DNA of 64,000 nucleotides. It comes from Hyphomicrobium sp. CS1BSMeth3. GTDB taxonomy: Bacteria > Pseudomonadota > Alphaproteobacteria > Rhizobiales > Hyphomicrobiaceae. The stretch spans positions 1,674,001-1,738,000 of the forward strand of contig NZ_FPEI01000006.1 of assembly GCF_900117415.1 (NCBI RefSeq), in the 5' to 3' direction. The position numbers and the translations under genes are program-made. Shown here in pieces: positions 35,029 through 44,383 of this stretch; the first letter of the stretch is position 1; each line of letters begins with the position of its first letter. The notes below the pieces were generated by a model. The model saw nothing but the letters and a program-made list of their open reading frames with translations, had not been told where the DNA came from and did not search any database.

Positions 35029-35055
35029 AGCACCTCTTCCCGGCAGCCCGCGGCA
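35029..35055. repeat. Dispersed 27-base repeat, copy 2
   Basis: It matches 20498-20524 at 25 of 27 positions. Here it begins three bases beyond the stop codon of the MaoC gene (on that gene's strand), so it forms the start of its 3' untranslated region. Confidence 0.6.
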
Positions 35056-35057
35056 AA

Positions 35058-35543
35058 TCAAATAACCCGCTTGCGGATGAGGTAGCGCTGCATGCCGTCC
35101 ATGACGAGCACGCCGTCCTGATTGTGGATGGTCGAGGCGAGGCCGAGAACGCCGGTCGTACGCTGAGGCTTCAGCTCCGCGACGGTGAGCAGCGGATAGA
35201 GCGTGTCGCCCGCATAGACCGGGGCAAGAAAGCGCGAGGACTGCTCGATGAAGGCGCGCAGGCTCTCCTGCACGAGGAACGGAAACACGCCGGCTCCCGC
35301 AGCGGACTGAATGAGCACCTGCATCCCGTGCGCGAGCAGGTCACGATGGCCGTGCGCCTTGCAGTACGGCCGGTCGTAGTGAATGGGATGATTGTCGCCG
35401 GAGGCGGCCTGGAAGGCGGCGAACTGCCCATCCGTCACGGTGCGCGAGGGAATGTAGAAGGTCTCGCCGATCGCGAAATCCTCGAAATAGCGCTGCGGGC
35501 CGAAGTTCTTCGATGCGAGATGGTGATGCTCTTCCGGCGTCAT
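35058..35543 (-). CDS. MaoC family dehydratase
   Basis: 161 residues with a single hot-dog fold. The active-site pattern is FQAASGDNHPIHYD, with Asp and His positioned as in (R)-enoyl-CoA hydratases, followed by LAHGMQVL. It should hydrate or dehydrate a CoA-bound substrate. It starts 3 bp after the stop of the CoA-transferase gene, in one operon, which suggests the two act on the same CoA thioester, as in mesaconyl- or methylmalyl-type pathways (inference). Confidence 0.87.
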   Translation of the reverse strand: MTPEEHHHLASKNFGPQRYFEDFAIGETFYIPSRTVTDGQFAAFQAASGDNHPIHYDRPYCKAHGHRDLLAHGMQVLIQSAAGAGVFPFLVQESLRAFIEQSSRFLAPVYAGDTLYPLLTVAELKPQRTTGVLGLASTIHNQDGVLVMDGMQRYLIRKRVI

Positions 35544-35546
35544 GTT

Positions 35547-36722
35547 TCAGTGTTCCTCGCCGCCCTGGCGCGCCAGATGGGACGCGAGCAGCCTGTCGAT
35601 GGCCTTGCTTCCCATGCCGACCTCGGTAAGGAGCGCCCGCGTGTGCTGGCCGACCGTCGGGACCGATGCATCGTAGCGGCGCTGCCCTGGGAGATGCGGC
35701 AGCGGCACCTTCCCGCCATCCGCGAGCACATAGTAGGGCGCAGCCTCCACGGCCTGCACATGCGGATCAGTAAGCCAGTCGCTATAGGTATTGATGCCGC
35801 TCGCGAGCGCGCCCTCCTTCTCGAAGAGGCCCACCCATTCCGCCGTCGTACGGGCCGTCAGGGCTTCATCCAGGATCGCGCGCAAGGCCGCCACGTTCTC
35901 CTTGCGGCCCGCGACCGTCGTAAAGCGTGCGTCGGTGATGACATCCGCGCGAGAAATCGCGCGGCATATTCCCTCGAACTGCGCCTGATTGACGAGCGTG
36001 ATGGCGATCCACCCGTCCTTCGTGCGGTAGTTCCCCGCCGGAGGATTGAGGAGGCCCGGCGGCCGGCCCACAAAGCCGTACTCGAGAATGTTCGGCGCCT
36101 GCACATGAGCCGCCGCCTGCATGAGCGAGATATCGATGTGCCTCGCGCCGCTGCCCTTGGCCTTTCCCCAAAGCGCCATGCTCGCCGCCTGGAAGGCATA
36201 GAGGCCGGTGAACGCATCGATGAACGGGACGTCGACTTTGACGGGCGCCCCTTCGCGCGAACGCGCCGCACTCATGAACCCCGAGACGGCCTGCCCGATC
36301 GTGTCGACCATGGGGCGCTCGCGGTTGGGGCCGCGCTGGCCCCAGCCGGAAACCGAGACGTAGATGATGTCGGGATTGCGCGCCTTGAGCGCCTCGAAGC
36401 CGAGGCCGAGGCGCTCGAAAACGCCCGGCCGCGCGCTCTCGATGGCGACCTCGGCGCATTCGGCGAGCTTCAGCGCGACATCCCGGCCCTCGGGCTTGCG
36501 AAGATCGATCGCGAGGCTTTCCTTGCCGCGGTTGTAGGCGATAGCCTGCGAGGACATGCCGTCGATGCGCGTGCCGAGATGGCGCATCCAATCCCCTTCC
36601 GGCGGCTCGATCTTGATCACGCGCGCACCGTGCTCGGCGAAATAGCCGCCGCACGAAGGGCCGGCAATGCCCTGGCTCATGTCGAGCACGGTGATGGCAG
36701 AGAGCGGGCCGGTTCGGGTCAT
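35547..36722 (-). CDS. CaiB/BaiF family CoA transferase (class III)
   Basis: 391 residues from the ATG at 36722. Family features include VLDMSQGIAGPSCGGYFAEHGARVIKIEPPEGD at the N-terminus (catalytic-type Asp falls later, in the conserved NRGKESLAIDLRKPEGRD block), GQAVSGFMSA, and the lasso-like C-terminal part. These enzymes move CoA between carboxylic acids. It forms a two-gene operon with the MaoC gene. A start at 36782 is possible but adds 20 residues of unrelated character. Confidence 0.9.
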   Translation of the reverse strand: MTRTGPLSAITVLDMSQGIAGPSCGGYFAEHGARVIKIEPPEGDWMRHLGTRIDGMSSQAIAYNRGKESLAIDLRKPEGRDVALKLAECAEVAIESARPGVFERLGLGFEALKARNPDIIYVSVSGWGQRGPNRERPMVDTIGQAVSGFMSAARSREGAPVKVDVPFIDAFTGLYAFQAASMALWGKAKGSGARHIDISLMQAAAHVQAPNILEYGFVGRPPGLLNPPAGNYRTKDGWIAITLVNQAQFEGICRAISRADVITDARFTTVAGRKENVAALRAILDEALTARTTAEWVGLFEKEGALASGINTYSDWLTDPHVQAVEAAPYYVLADGGKVPLPHLPGQRRYDASVPTVGQHTRALLTEVGMGSKAIDRLLASHLARQGGEEH

Positions 36723-36914
36723 GAGCTTACTCGCGCGACTGGAGGTGCGCGCGTACTCTAGGGCCGTGGCCCCGCTTTGCAAGGCTCGCCTCCGTACCTG
36801 CGCCGCCGTCGGAGGGGCCGGGAGTGACTTGCGCGCCGTTCAGGCTATAAAGCCCGTCACCGGCATTGCCGCGCTTCCGCGACCCCTTTCTCGCCGATCG
36901 TTTCAAGGTTGCCC

Positions 36915-37808
36915 ATGCGCCGCATTCATGCCGATCTCCTGCTCATTCTGGCCGCGGTCATCTGGGGCGTCGCCTTCGTCTTCCAGAAGACGGCCATGGC
37001 GCACGTCGGGCCGCTGCTGTTCGTCGCCGCGCGCTCGACGGTTGCCATGCTGGCGCTGACGCCGCTCGCAATCCGCGAGGGCCGCGAGGCACCGGACCAG
37101 TTCCCGCGCGGTCTCCTGAGCATTGCGGCGCTCGCGGGGCTCGCCTTCTTCCTCGGCGCGGCCCTTCAGCAGGTCGGGATCGTCACCGCGACGGCGACAA
37201 ATGCCGGCTTCCTGACGGCGCTCTACGTCGTCATCACGCCTTTCCTCGTCTGGATCGTGATGCGTCGCGCGCCCGCCTGGATCGTGTGGCCGGCCGTAGT
37301 CATGTCATTCGTCGGCGTATGGCTGCTCGGGGGCGGCACGATCGGCAGCTTTGCCCATGGCGATCTGCTCGTGGCCATCTCGGCCTTCTTCTGGGCGGCG
37401 CACGTGGTGATTGTCGCGCAGGCGACACGCCACGCCCGGCCGGTGACGTTCAGCGCCATCCAGTTCGCGGTCGTCGCCGTGCTCGGACTGACCGGCGCGC
37501 TTCTCTCCGAACCGATCTCGCTGACCGCGCTCGCTGCCGCCTGGCGCGAGATCGCCTACGTCGGCCTCCTCTCGAGCGCGCTGACCTTTACGCTGCTCGC
37601 CATTGCCATGAAGTACACCCCGCCGACCGAGGCAGCGATCATCGTTTCGAGCGAAACGCTGTTTGCAGCACTTGCCGCCTATATGCTCCTCGGCGAGCGC
37701 CTGTCCCTTGCCGGATGGTGCGGCGCGGGGCTTATTCTCATGGCGGTTCTGCTTGTTCAAACCGGCCCTACGATCGAACAGCTTTTGCAGCGTCTACGGG
37801 CTAAATAA
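36915..37808 (+). CDS. DMT/EamA family transporter
   Basis: 297 residues with about ten membrane helices and two EamA repeats. The N-terminal ILAAVIWGVAFVFQKTA and a C-terminal YTPPTEAAIIVSSETLFAALAAYMLLGERLS are typical. It is likely an exporter of amino acids or small metabolites at the inner membrane; substrate not predictable. AAGG lies six bases before the ATG at 36915. It precedes gyrA by 181 bp and is likely a separate unit. Confidence 0.88.
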   Translation: MRRIHADLLLILAAVIWGVAFVFQKTAMAHVGPLLFVAARSTVAMLALTPLAIREGREAPDQFPRGLLSIAALAGLAFFLGAALQQVGIVTATATNAGFLTALYVVITPFLVWIVMRRAPAWIVWPAVVMSFVGVWLLGGGTIGSFAHGDLLVAISAFFWAAHVVIVAQATRHARPVTFSAIQFAVVAVLGLTGALLSEPISLTALAAAWREIAYVGLLSSALTFTLLAIAMKYTPPTEAAIIVSSETLFAALAAYMLLGERLSLAGWCGAGLILMAVLLVQTGPTIEQLLQRLRAK

Positions 37809-37989
37809 ACCATTGATAGTCATTACATTTAGATGCGCGGATTTGGCCCTGAAGCAGGCGCTTTCGCGCCATTGCCGCAGGGCGCCGGCGTGCTATACCT
37901 CAGCGCAAATTCGGCGTTGCGTGCATCCGATTCGGTGGATCGGAGCGTGTTTTATGCGCCCATTCTCGGCCTACAGCAGGTGAGCGAAC

Positions 37990-40767
37990 GTGGCTGACCA
38001 GGACAAGACTAGTGACGGCGGCGGCCAGGACTCGAGCGACATCCGCCCGGTCATGATTTCCGACGAGATGCGGCGCAGCTATCTCGACTACGCCATGAGC
38101 GTGATCGTGTCGCGCGCCCTTCCCGACGTGCGCGACGGCCTCAAGCCCGTGCATCGCCGCATTCTCTACGGCATGAGCGAGCTCGGGCTCGACTGGAACA
38201 AGAAGTACGTAAAGTCGGCCAAGGTGGTCGGCGAGGTGATGGGTAACTATCACCCGCACGGTGACAGCGCGATCTACGACGCCCTCGTGCGCCTGACGCA
38301 GGAATTCTCGATGAGCGTGCCGCTCGTCGACGGGCAGGGCAACTTCGGCTCGGTGGACGGCGATCCACCCGCGGCCATGCGCTACACCGAGTGCCGTCTG
38401 CAGAAGGTCACGCAGCATATTCTCGACGATCTCGACAAGGATACCGTCGAGTATCAGGAAAACTACGACGGCAGCCGCGAAGAGCCGTCGGTCATGCCGG
38501 CGAAGTTCCCGAACCTGCTCGTCAACGGCGCCGGCGGCATCGCGGTCGGCATGGCGACGAACATTCCGCCACATAATCTCGGCGAGGTCATCGACGCGGC
38601 CATCGCGCATCTCGACAATCCCGACATCTCCATCGACGAGCTCGTGCAGATCGTGCCGGGGCCGGACTTCCCGACGGGTGGCCTCATTCTCGGCCAGGCT
38701 GGCGCCATGGCCGCCTACCACCGCGGACGCGGCTCGATCATCATGCGCGCACGCGTCGAGGTCGAGGAGCTGCGCCGCGACCGCGAAGCGTTGATCGTCA
38801 CGGCAATCCCCTACCAGGTCAACAAGCGTGTCCTCATCGAGAAGATCGCCGAGCTCGTGCGCGACAAGCGCATCGAGGGCATCTCGAACATCTGGGACGA
38901 GTCGAGCCGCGAGGGCATGCGCATCGTCATCGAGCTGAAGCGCGATGCGGTGGCCGATGTCGTGCTCAACCAGCTCTGGCGCTACTCCGACCTGCAGACG
39001 ACCTTCGGCGCGAACATGATCGCGCTCAACGGTGGCCGCCCCGAGCAGCTCAATCTCAAGGACATGATCCAGGCCTTCAACGCCTTCCGCGAGGAAGTCG
39101 TGAGCCGCCGGACCAAGTTCCTGCTCGCCAAGGCGCGCAATCGCGCCCACATCCTCGTCGGTTTGGCGATCGCTGTCGCCAACATCGACGATGTCGTGAA
39201 CCTGATCCGCCGCGCGCCGAGCCCGGCCGTCGCCAAAGAGCAGCTCATGGAGCGCGACTGGCCCGCGAAGGACATCGCGCCGCTCGTCGAGCTGATCGCC
39301 GATCCGCGCCATCGCGTGTCGGACGTAGGTACAGTCAAGCTCTCCGACGAGCAGGCAACGGCCATCCTCGAGCTGCGCCTTGCCCGCCTGACGGCGCTCG
39401 GGCGCGACGAGATCGGCAACGACCTCGCGAAGCTCGCCGAGGAGATCAAGGACTATCTCTCGATCCTCGCGTCGCGTGCGCGCATCATCGACATCATCAA
39501 GGGCGAGCTCACTGCAATTCGCGACGAGTTCGCCGTGCCGCGCCGCACCGAGATCGTCCCCATGGAGGGCGACCTCGAGGACGAGGATCTCATCCAGCGC
39601 GAGGACTGCGTCGTCACCGTCTCGCTCAAGGGCTACGTCAAGCGCGTGCCGCTCGCGACCTACCGCGCGCAGCGCCGCGGCGGCAAGGGCCGCTCCGGCA
39701 TGACGACCCGCGACGAGGATATCGTCACGCAGCTCTTCATTGCCTCGACGCACACGCCGCTGCTGTTCTTCTCCTCACGCGGCATGTGCTACCGCATGAA
39801 AGTCTGGCGGCTTCCTGCCGCAACACCGCAGGGCACGGGCAAGGCACTCATCAACCTTCTGCCGCTCGAGCAGGGCGAGGTCATCACGACCATCCTGCCG
39901 CTCCCCGAGGATGCGAGCACCTGGGCCGATCGCGAGCTGATGTTCGCGACGCGCTCCGGCAATGTCCGTCGCAACAGCCTCGCGGATTTCGAGAACATCA
40001 ATCGCAACGGCAAGATCGCCATGAAGCTCGACGAAGGCGACCAGATCGTCGACGTCGCGCTCTGCGCCCCGAGCGACGACGTGTTGCTCACGACGGCCGT
40101 CGGCCAGTGCATTCGCTTCCCCGCCGATGACGTGCGCCTCTTCAAGGGCCGCGACTCGACGGGCGTGCGCGGCATCCGGCTCGATGATGAGGACCGGGTC
40201 ATCTCCATGGCCATCCTCGCTCACGTGGAGGCAACGCCGGCCGAGCGCGCGGCCTACCTCAAGCAGGCGAGCGCCGTGCGCCGTGCCACGGGCGAAGGCG
40301 CGGAGAATGGCGCCGAGGAAGCTGCGCCGGACGCCGAGGTCGAGGAAGCCACCAGCGAGGAGCTGACGCCCGAGCGCTATGCTGAGCTCGGCGCGCGCGA
40401 GCAGTTCGTGCTCACCGTTTCCAATCGCGGCTTCGGCAAGCGCACGTCGTCCTACGAGTACCGGGTCAGCGGCCGCGGCGGCAAAGGCATTCTCGCCATG
40501 GTCGTCAACGACCGCAACGGACCGCTCGTCGCGTCCTTCCCGGTCGAGCACAGTGACCAGATCATGCTCGTCACCGACGGCGGCCAGCTCATTCGCTGCC
40601 CGGTCGATGATGTGCGCGTTGCCGGCCGCAACACGCAGGGCGTGCGCATTTTCCGCACGGACGAGGACGAGACCGTCGCCTCCGTCGAGCGCATCCCGGA
40701 TGACGGCACGAATGGCGAGAACGGAGAGAACGGCGACGGCGGCGAGGACGGCGCGCCGGCCGCATAA
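37990..40767 (+). CDS. gyrA: DNA gyrase subunit A
   Basis: 925 residues from a GTG start at 37990 that gives [12 protein letters not shown]. The breakage-reunion domain includes [10 protein letters not shown], where Ser93 and Asp97 match E. coli Ser83 and Asp87, the quinolone-sensitive state, and catalytic Tyr132 in RYTECRL. The GyrA box QRRGGKG is near residue 561, followed by the DNA-wrapping beta-pinwheel. The pinwheel has an Ala/Glu-rich insertion (about residues 755-800) usual in alphaproteobacteria, and the protein ends in an acidic Asn/Gly-rich tail. It introduces negative supercoils with GyrB, which is not in this window. Confidence 0.97.
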   Translation: MADQDKTSDGGGQDSSDIRPVMISDEMRRSYLDYAMSVIVSRALPDVRDGLKPVHRRILYGMSELGLDWNKKYVKSAKVVGEVMGNYHPHGDSAIYDALVRLTQEFSMSVPLVDGQGNFGSVDGDPPAAMRYTECRLQKVTQHILDDLDKDTVEYQENYDGSREEPSVMPAKFPNLLVNGAGGIAVGMATNIPPHNLGEVIDAAIAHLDNPDISIDELVQIVPGPDFPTGGLILGQAGAMAAYHRGRGSIIMRARVEVEELRRDREALIVTAIPYQVNKRVLIEKIAELVRDKRIEGISNIWDESSREGMRIVIELKRDAVADVVLNQLWRYSDLQTTFGANMIALNGGRPEQLNLKDMIQAFNAFREEVVSRRTKFLLAKARNRAHILVGLAIAVANIDDVVNLIRRAPSPAVAKEQLMERDWPAKDIAPLVELIADPRHRVSDVGTVKLSDEQATAILELRLARLTALGRDEIGNDLAKLAEEIKDYLSILASRARIIDIIKGELTAIRDEFAVPRRTEIVPMEGDLEDEDLIQREDCVVTVSLKGYVKRVPLATYRAQRRGGKGRSGMTTRDEDIVTQLFIASTHTPLLFFSSRGMCYRMKVWRLPAATPQGTGKALINLLPLEQGEVITTILPLPEDASTWADRELMFATRSGNVRRNSLADFENINRNGKIAMKLDEGDQIVDVALCAPSDDVLLTTAVGQCIRFPADDVRLFKGRDSTGVRGIRLDDEDRVISMAILAHVEATPAERAAYLKQASAVRRATGEGAENGAEEAAPDAEVEEATSEELTPERYAELGAREQFVLTVSNRGFGKRTSSYEYRVSGRGGKGILAMVVNDRNGPLVASFPVEHSDQIMLVTDGGQLIRCPVDDVRVAGRNTQGVRIFRTDEDETVASVERIPDDGTNGENGENGDGGEDGAPAA

Positions 40768-40799
40768 ACGGACAGCCGCAGCGACAGGAGCGCGCCCTC

Positions 40800-41561
40800 A
40801 TGCGTACGAACCAGATGAAGGCGCGGCTCCAGGCGGGCAAGCCCGCGCTCGGCTGCTCGATCATGATCCCCTCGCCGCAGATGGTCGAGATGGCGGCGCA
40901 CGCCGGTTTCGACTGGGTGCTCATCGACATGGAGCACGGCACGATCGGCCTCGAGACTGCCGAGCTCATGATCATGGCCGCGGAAGCGCGCGGCATCACG
41001 CCCATCGTGCGCCCGCGCAATAATTCGAGCGCGGAAATCACCTCCGTCATGGACCGCGGCGCCGCCGGCGTGCAGGTGCCCCACATTAATACGGCCGACG
41101 ATGCGCGGCGCGCGCTGGCCGCCGTGAAGTTCGGTCCCGGTGACAACCGCGGCCTCGCCGCCGGCACGCGCCCCGACAGCTACGGCCTCGCCAAGGCCAT
41201 GCCGGACTTCGTGCGTGAGGCGAACTCGCAGAGCCTCACGTGCATCCAGCTCGAGCACGCCAAAGCCATCGAGAATGTCGACGCGCTGCTCGCCGTCGAC
41301 GACATCGACGTCTACTTCATCGGCCCGTCCGACCTCTCGCAGTCCATGGGACACCCCGGAAATCCCAAGGCGCCGCCCGTCAAGGAGGCCATCGAGAAGA
41401 CGCTCGCGCGCATCGTCGCCGCCGGAAAGACGCCCGGGATGCCCGCGACGACGGACAATCTCGAGCAGGTCATCGCCAGCGGCTGCCGCTATATCTACAC
41501 GCACCTGCCCAAGCTCTTTGGCGCGGGCGCGGGGGCGTTTCTTGCCAAGGGGCGCGGGTAG
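40800..41561 (+). CDS. HpcH/HpaI aldolase/citrate lyase family protein
   Basis: 253 residues, full length for the class II pyruvate aldolase family. It shows DWVLIDMEHGTIG at the start of the barrel, a conserved QLEHAKAI (metal-binding Glu) and YFIGPSDLSQSMG (metal-binding Asp). It should cleave or form hydroxy-oxo acids using a divalent metal. AGGAG (40786-40790) is nine bases before the ATG at 40800. It is 32 bp downstream of gyrA and 85 bp upstream of the dehydrogenase gene, with which it may form a catabolic unit. Confidence 0.9.
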   Translation: MRTNQMKARLQAGKPALGCSIMIPSPQMVEMAAHAGFDWVLIDMEHGTIGLETAELMIMAAEARGITPIVRPRNNSSAEITSVMDRGAAGVQVPHINTADDARRALAAVKFGPGDNRGLAAGTRPDSYGLAKAMPDFVREANSQSLTCIQLEHAKAIENVDALLAVDDIDVYFIGPSDLSQSMGHPGNPKAPPVKEAIEKTLARIVAAGKTPGMPATTDNLEQVIASGCRYIYTHLPKLFGAGAGAFLAKGRG

Positions 41562-41646
41562 CTGGTCGCGCTTTCATCGCGACACTTGCTGAGCGCCGAC
41601 GCATTTGCTTCCCTCGTCCCAATGATGGACGCAGGGAGAAACGACG

Positions 41647-42579
41647 ATGCCGACAATCGGACTGGTGGGTGTTGGGCTGATCGGCCGCGCATGGGCGAAC
41701 GTCTTCGCGCGCGCGGGCTGGGACGTGGTCATGTGGGATGCGAACCCGGAGGCGACGGCAGCAGCGCCGCGTCTCGTCGCGGAGTCGCTCCATGATCTCG
41801 CGCAGCACGGCTTCGTCGCGGATCCCGACAAGGCAGCCGCGCGCCTTCGCACGGTGGCGACGCTCGAAGATGCCGTGAAGGGCGTCGATCTGGTGCAGGA
41901 GTCCGGGCCTGAGCGGCTCGAGGACAAGCAGGCCATCTGGGTGCGGCTCGATGCGGCGGCGGCACCGGAGACCGTGCTTGCGTCCTCCACATCCGCAATT
42001 GTCGCTTCGCTTTTCACAGAGAACCTCGCGGGGCGAGGCCGCTGCCTCGTCGCGCATCCGGTGAACCCGCCGCATCTCGTGCCGATCGTGGAGCTCTGTG
42101 GCGCGCCGTGGACGACGAAGGAGACCGTCGCAAAGGCGCGCGGCTTCTATCAGAGCGTCGGACAGGTGCCGATCGAGGTGAAGAAGGAGATCGACGGCTT
42201 CATTCTGAACCGCCTGCAGATCGCGCTGCTGACGGAGGCCTTCCGCCTCGTCGACGAGGGCTATGTCACGCCGCAGGATCTCGACCACACGATCGCGGAC
42301 GGGCTCGGCCTGCGCTGGTCCTTCATGGGACCGTTCGAGACGATCGAGCTCAATGCGCCCAAGGGCACGGCCGACTACTGCGAGCGCTACGGCGACTGGT
42401 TCCGCCGCTACATGAAGGACCTGCCGAAACCGTCTGTCTGGGAAGAAGCGAGCTGGCGCCGTGTCGCGGAGGCTTGGGGGCCGGCGCTGTCATCCGAGAA
42501 GATCGCCGAGAAGTCACTCTGGCGGAACGAGCGGCTGGCGGCTCTCGCCGCCCACAAGAAGGCCCAAAAGTCCTACTAA
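41647..42579 (+). CDS. 3-hydroxyacyl-CoA dehydrogenase-like NAD enzyme
   Basis: 310 residues. The N-terminal Rossmann fold begins MPTIGLVGVGLIGRAWANVFARAG, then SSTSAIVASLF and HPVNPPHLVPIVEL; the C-terminal dimerisation domain has GFILNRLQIALLTEAFRLVDEG. It resembles lambda-crystallin/L-gulonate 3-dehydrogenase and L-carnitine dehydrogenase more than fatty-acid FadB, because it lacks an attached hydratase and uses small hydroxy acids. GGGAG sits upstream of the ATG at 41647. It is next to an HpcH aldolase, so a sugar-acid or hydroxy-acid pathway is plausible. Confidence 0.87.
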   Translation: MPTIGLVGVGLIGRAWANVFARAGWDVVMWDANPEATAAAPRLVAESLHDLAQHGFVADPDKAAARLRTVATLEDAVKGVDLVQESGPERLEDKQAIWVRLDAAAAPETVLASSTSAIVASLFTENLAGRGRCLVAHPVNPPHLVPIVELCGAPWTTKETVAKARGFYQSVGQVPIEVKKEIDGFILNRLQIALLTEAFRLVDEGYVTPQDLDHTIADGLGLRWSFMGPFETIELNAPKGTADYCERYGDWFRRYMKDLPKPSVWEEASWRRVAEAWGPALSSEKIAEKSLWRNERLAALAAHKKAQKSY

Positions 42580-42613
42580 GGGACGGCAGATTGACAGTCC
42601 ACGGGGGGTCGTG

Positions 42614-43348
42614 ATGCCGATCATAGGTCTGCTGCATCTCTTGATTGCCATCGGGTTCGTGGTTCACGCGAACAAGACGGGGCGCCCACACTACTGGATG
42701 TTCATTCTCCTGTTCGTGCCCTTTGCCGGATCGATCGCCTACATTCTCTTCGAGCTGCTTCCGGAACTCGCTGATAGTCGCCGCTCTCGAAAGGTGGTTG
42801 CGGATCTGCGCACTGTTGTGGATCCGCATCGCGACTATCGCCAGCTCGGCGAGCGCGCGATGCTTTCCGGGACTGTCGAGACCAAGTGCAAATTTGCCGA
42901 GGAGTGCGAGCGCAAGGGCATGTGGGAGGAGGCCGTCGACCTCTATCGGGAGGTCGCGCAAGGCATCTATGCCGAAGATGCCGAAATACTTCGGCGTCTG
43001 GCGCGCGCGGAGCTCGGGGCTGGCGATGCGAAGGCGGCGATGGCGACCCTGGACCGGCTGCGTGCCGCACACCCCGACTATCAAAACCAGGACGCACATC
43101 TCACGTACGCTCGCGCGCTCGAGAAGGACGGACGCCTGCAGGATGCTGCCACTGAGTACGAGGCGCTCTCGGGCTATTTCGTCGGCATGGAAGCGCGCAC
43201 GCGGTATGCGTTGCTCTTGCAGAAGCTGGGCGAGCCCATCGAGGCGCGGAAGCTGCTGAGCGAAGTCGTCCGCGCCAGCAAAGCGCCGGGCGTCGTTCTC
43301 TCGCCGGACGACCGCGAGTGGGTCAAGGTCGCACAAAGAAACGCCTGA
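42614..43348 (+). CDS. Membrane protein with PLDc_N-like anchor and TPR domain
   Basis: 244 residues. Two N-terminal helices (GLLHLLIAIGFVVHA and WMFILLFVPFAGSIAYILFELL) match the short PLDc_N-like membrane anchor. The rest is TPR-like helices, visible as AEDAEILRRLARAELGAGDAKAAMATLDRL and HLTYARALEKDGRLQDAATEYEAL. The ATG at 42614 follows a GTG (42611) that could also serve; GGGGGG lies upstream. It starts 34 bp after the dehydrogenase gene. Function unknown; similar proteins are common in gammaproteobacteria and alphaproteobacteria. Confidence 0.8.
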   Translation: MPIIGLLHLLIAIGFVVHANKTGRPHYWMFILLFVPFAGSIAYILFELLPELADSRRSRKVVADLRTVVDPHRDYRQLGERAMLSGTVETKCKFAEECERKGMWEEAVDLYREVAQGIYAEDAEILRRLARAELGAGDAKAAMATLDRLRAAHPDYQNQDAHLTYARALEKDGRLQDAATEYEALSGYFVGMEARTRYALLLQKLGEPIEARKLLSEVVRASKAPGVVLSPDDREWVKVAQRNA

Positions 43349-43508
43349 GGCGCCGCTACGCCTCAGAGAGCGGCGCCCGGGCCGCAGAAGGTCACCGACA
43401 AGTCGAGGTGGAGGAACGAGTGGCTTGTAGCGACCGCTGCTCGCACGAGGCCTTCGCGCCATTTTGGCCCCTGCCCCGCCGCAGGCCTGCAAGCCTCGCT
43501 CGCCCGGC

Positions 43509-43538
43509 TTGACAGGTGACTAAATGGTCACCTATAGT
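43509..43538 (+). promoter_or_regulatory. Sigma-70-type promoter for the ArsR/SRPBCC pair
   Basis: TTGACA at 43509-43514 and TATAGT at 43533-43538 with an 18-bp spacer, 11 of 12 consensus positions. Transcription should begin near 43545, which is exactly an in-frame GTG of the regulator gene, so the mRNA is probably leaderless. Confidence 0.7.
43515..43532. promoter_or_regulatory. Palindromic operator inside the promoter spacer
   Basis: GGTGAC (43515-43520) and GTCACC (43527-43532) form a perfect inverted repeat around TAAATG. It fills the whole 18-bp spacer between -35 and -10, ideal for repression by the ArsR-family protein encoded immediately downstream. Confidence 0.65.
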
Positions 43539-43544
43539 CCAATC

Positions 43545-43871
43545 GTGACAGACGACGACCTCGTATTCAAAGCGCTTGCTGATCCGACGCGTCGTATCCT
43601 CCTGGACCTGCTCTTTCAGCGCGATGGCCGCACGCTGAAAGATCTCGAATCCGGGCTGGAAATGACCCGCTTCGGCGTCATGAAGCATTTGAAAATTCTG
43701 GAGGATGCCGGTCTCGTCGTCACACGCCGGTCAGGCCGCGAGAAACTCCATTTTCTCAATCCGGTCCCAATTCGGATGATCCATGACCGGTGGATCGACA
43801 AATATCGCGAACGGGAAGTCTCGGCGCTCATCGCGCTGAAGGCCGAACTGGAGGAAAAGGATCGATCATGA
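43545..43871 (+). CDS. ArsR-family winged-helix regulator paired with SRPBCC
   Basis: 108 residues from the GTG at 43545. A longer frame from the ATG at 43524 is unlikely because a near-consensus -10 lies inside it. The protein begins with the family opening DDLVFKALADPTRRILLDLLF and has the winged helix MTRFGVMKHLKILEDAGLVVTRRSGREKLHFLNP. No metal-binding cysteines are present, so this is the non-metal branch that regulates adjacent SRPBCC/START-like genes. Its stop overlaps the SRPBCC start (ATGA). It probably represses its own operon through the palindrome at 43515-43532. Confidence 0.85.
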   Translation: MTDDDLVFKALADPTRRILLDLLFQRDGRTLKDLESGLEMTRFGVMKHLKILEDAGLVVTRRSGREKLHFLNPVPIRMIHDRWIDKYREREVSALIALKAELEEKDRS

Positions 43872-44359
43872 CGGACAAAACCAAGGTGGTGCAGGTCTAC
43901 AAGATCGTCATCAAAGCGAGCGCTCAGGCCATCTGGGACGCGATCACCAAGCCCGAATGGACCGACCGATACGCGTACGGCGGTCGCGCTTCGTATGAGC
44001 TCAAGAAAGGTGGCAAGTATCATCATGCCGCCAGCGCGGAAATGAAGTCCTTCGGCCTTCCTGACCACATCATCGTCGGCGAGGTCATCGAGAGCGATCC
44101 GCCGCGCAAGCTCGTGCAGACGTGGCACCCGCAGTTTTCGGCCGAAATGATCGCTGAGCCGCCCTCACGCCTCACCTACGAGATTTTCGAGAGCCCGAGC
44201 GGTGTCTGCACCGTCGTGATGACGCATGACGTGACGGATGCACCGCTGGTCGCCGGCATGGTCCCTGGGAACAACAATCCGGTGGAGAGTGGTGGTGGCG
44301 GCTGGCCGTGGGTGCTCAGCGATCTCAAGACGCTGCTCGAAACCGGCAAGCGCATGTGA
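43868..44359 (+). CDS. SRPBCC (START/AHSA1-like) domain protein
   Basis: 163 residues in one SRPBCC domain. Features are VYKIVIKASAQAIWDAITKPEWTDRYAYGG at the N-terminus and WPWVLSDLKTLLETGK at the C-terminus. The deep hydrophobic pocket of this fold binds small hydrophobic ligands; in ArsR-SRPBCC pairs its function is usually unknown. The ATG at 43868 overlaps the stop of the regulator gene by four bases, so the two are translationally coupled. It converges with the aquaporin gene 24 bp away. Confidence 0.87.
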   Translation: MTDKTKVVQVYKIVIKASAQAIWDAITKPEWTDRYAYGGRASYELKKGGKYHHAASAEMKSFGLPDHIIVGEVIESDPPRKLVQTWHPQFSAEMIAEPPSRLTYEIFESPSGVCTVVMTHDVTDAPLVAGMVPGNNNPVESGGGGWPWVLSDLKTLLETGKRM

Positions 44360-44383
44360 GAACAGCGCATCGGCAGCAGCCGC

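Larger units (their letters stand above)
34704..35057. other. Intergenic region holding palindromic repeats
   Basis: 354 bp between the ends of two convergent genes. It has the palindromic element at 34788-34906 and the second copy of the dispersed 27-base repeat at 35029-35055. No gene is recognised; frames reading through both elements look like chance. Confidence 0.5.
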
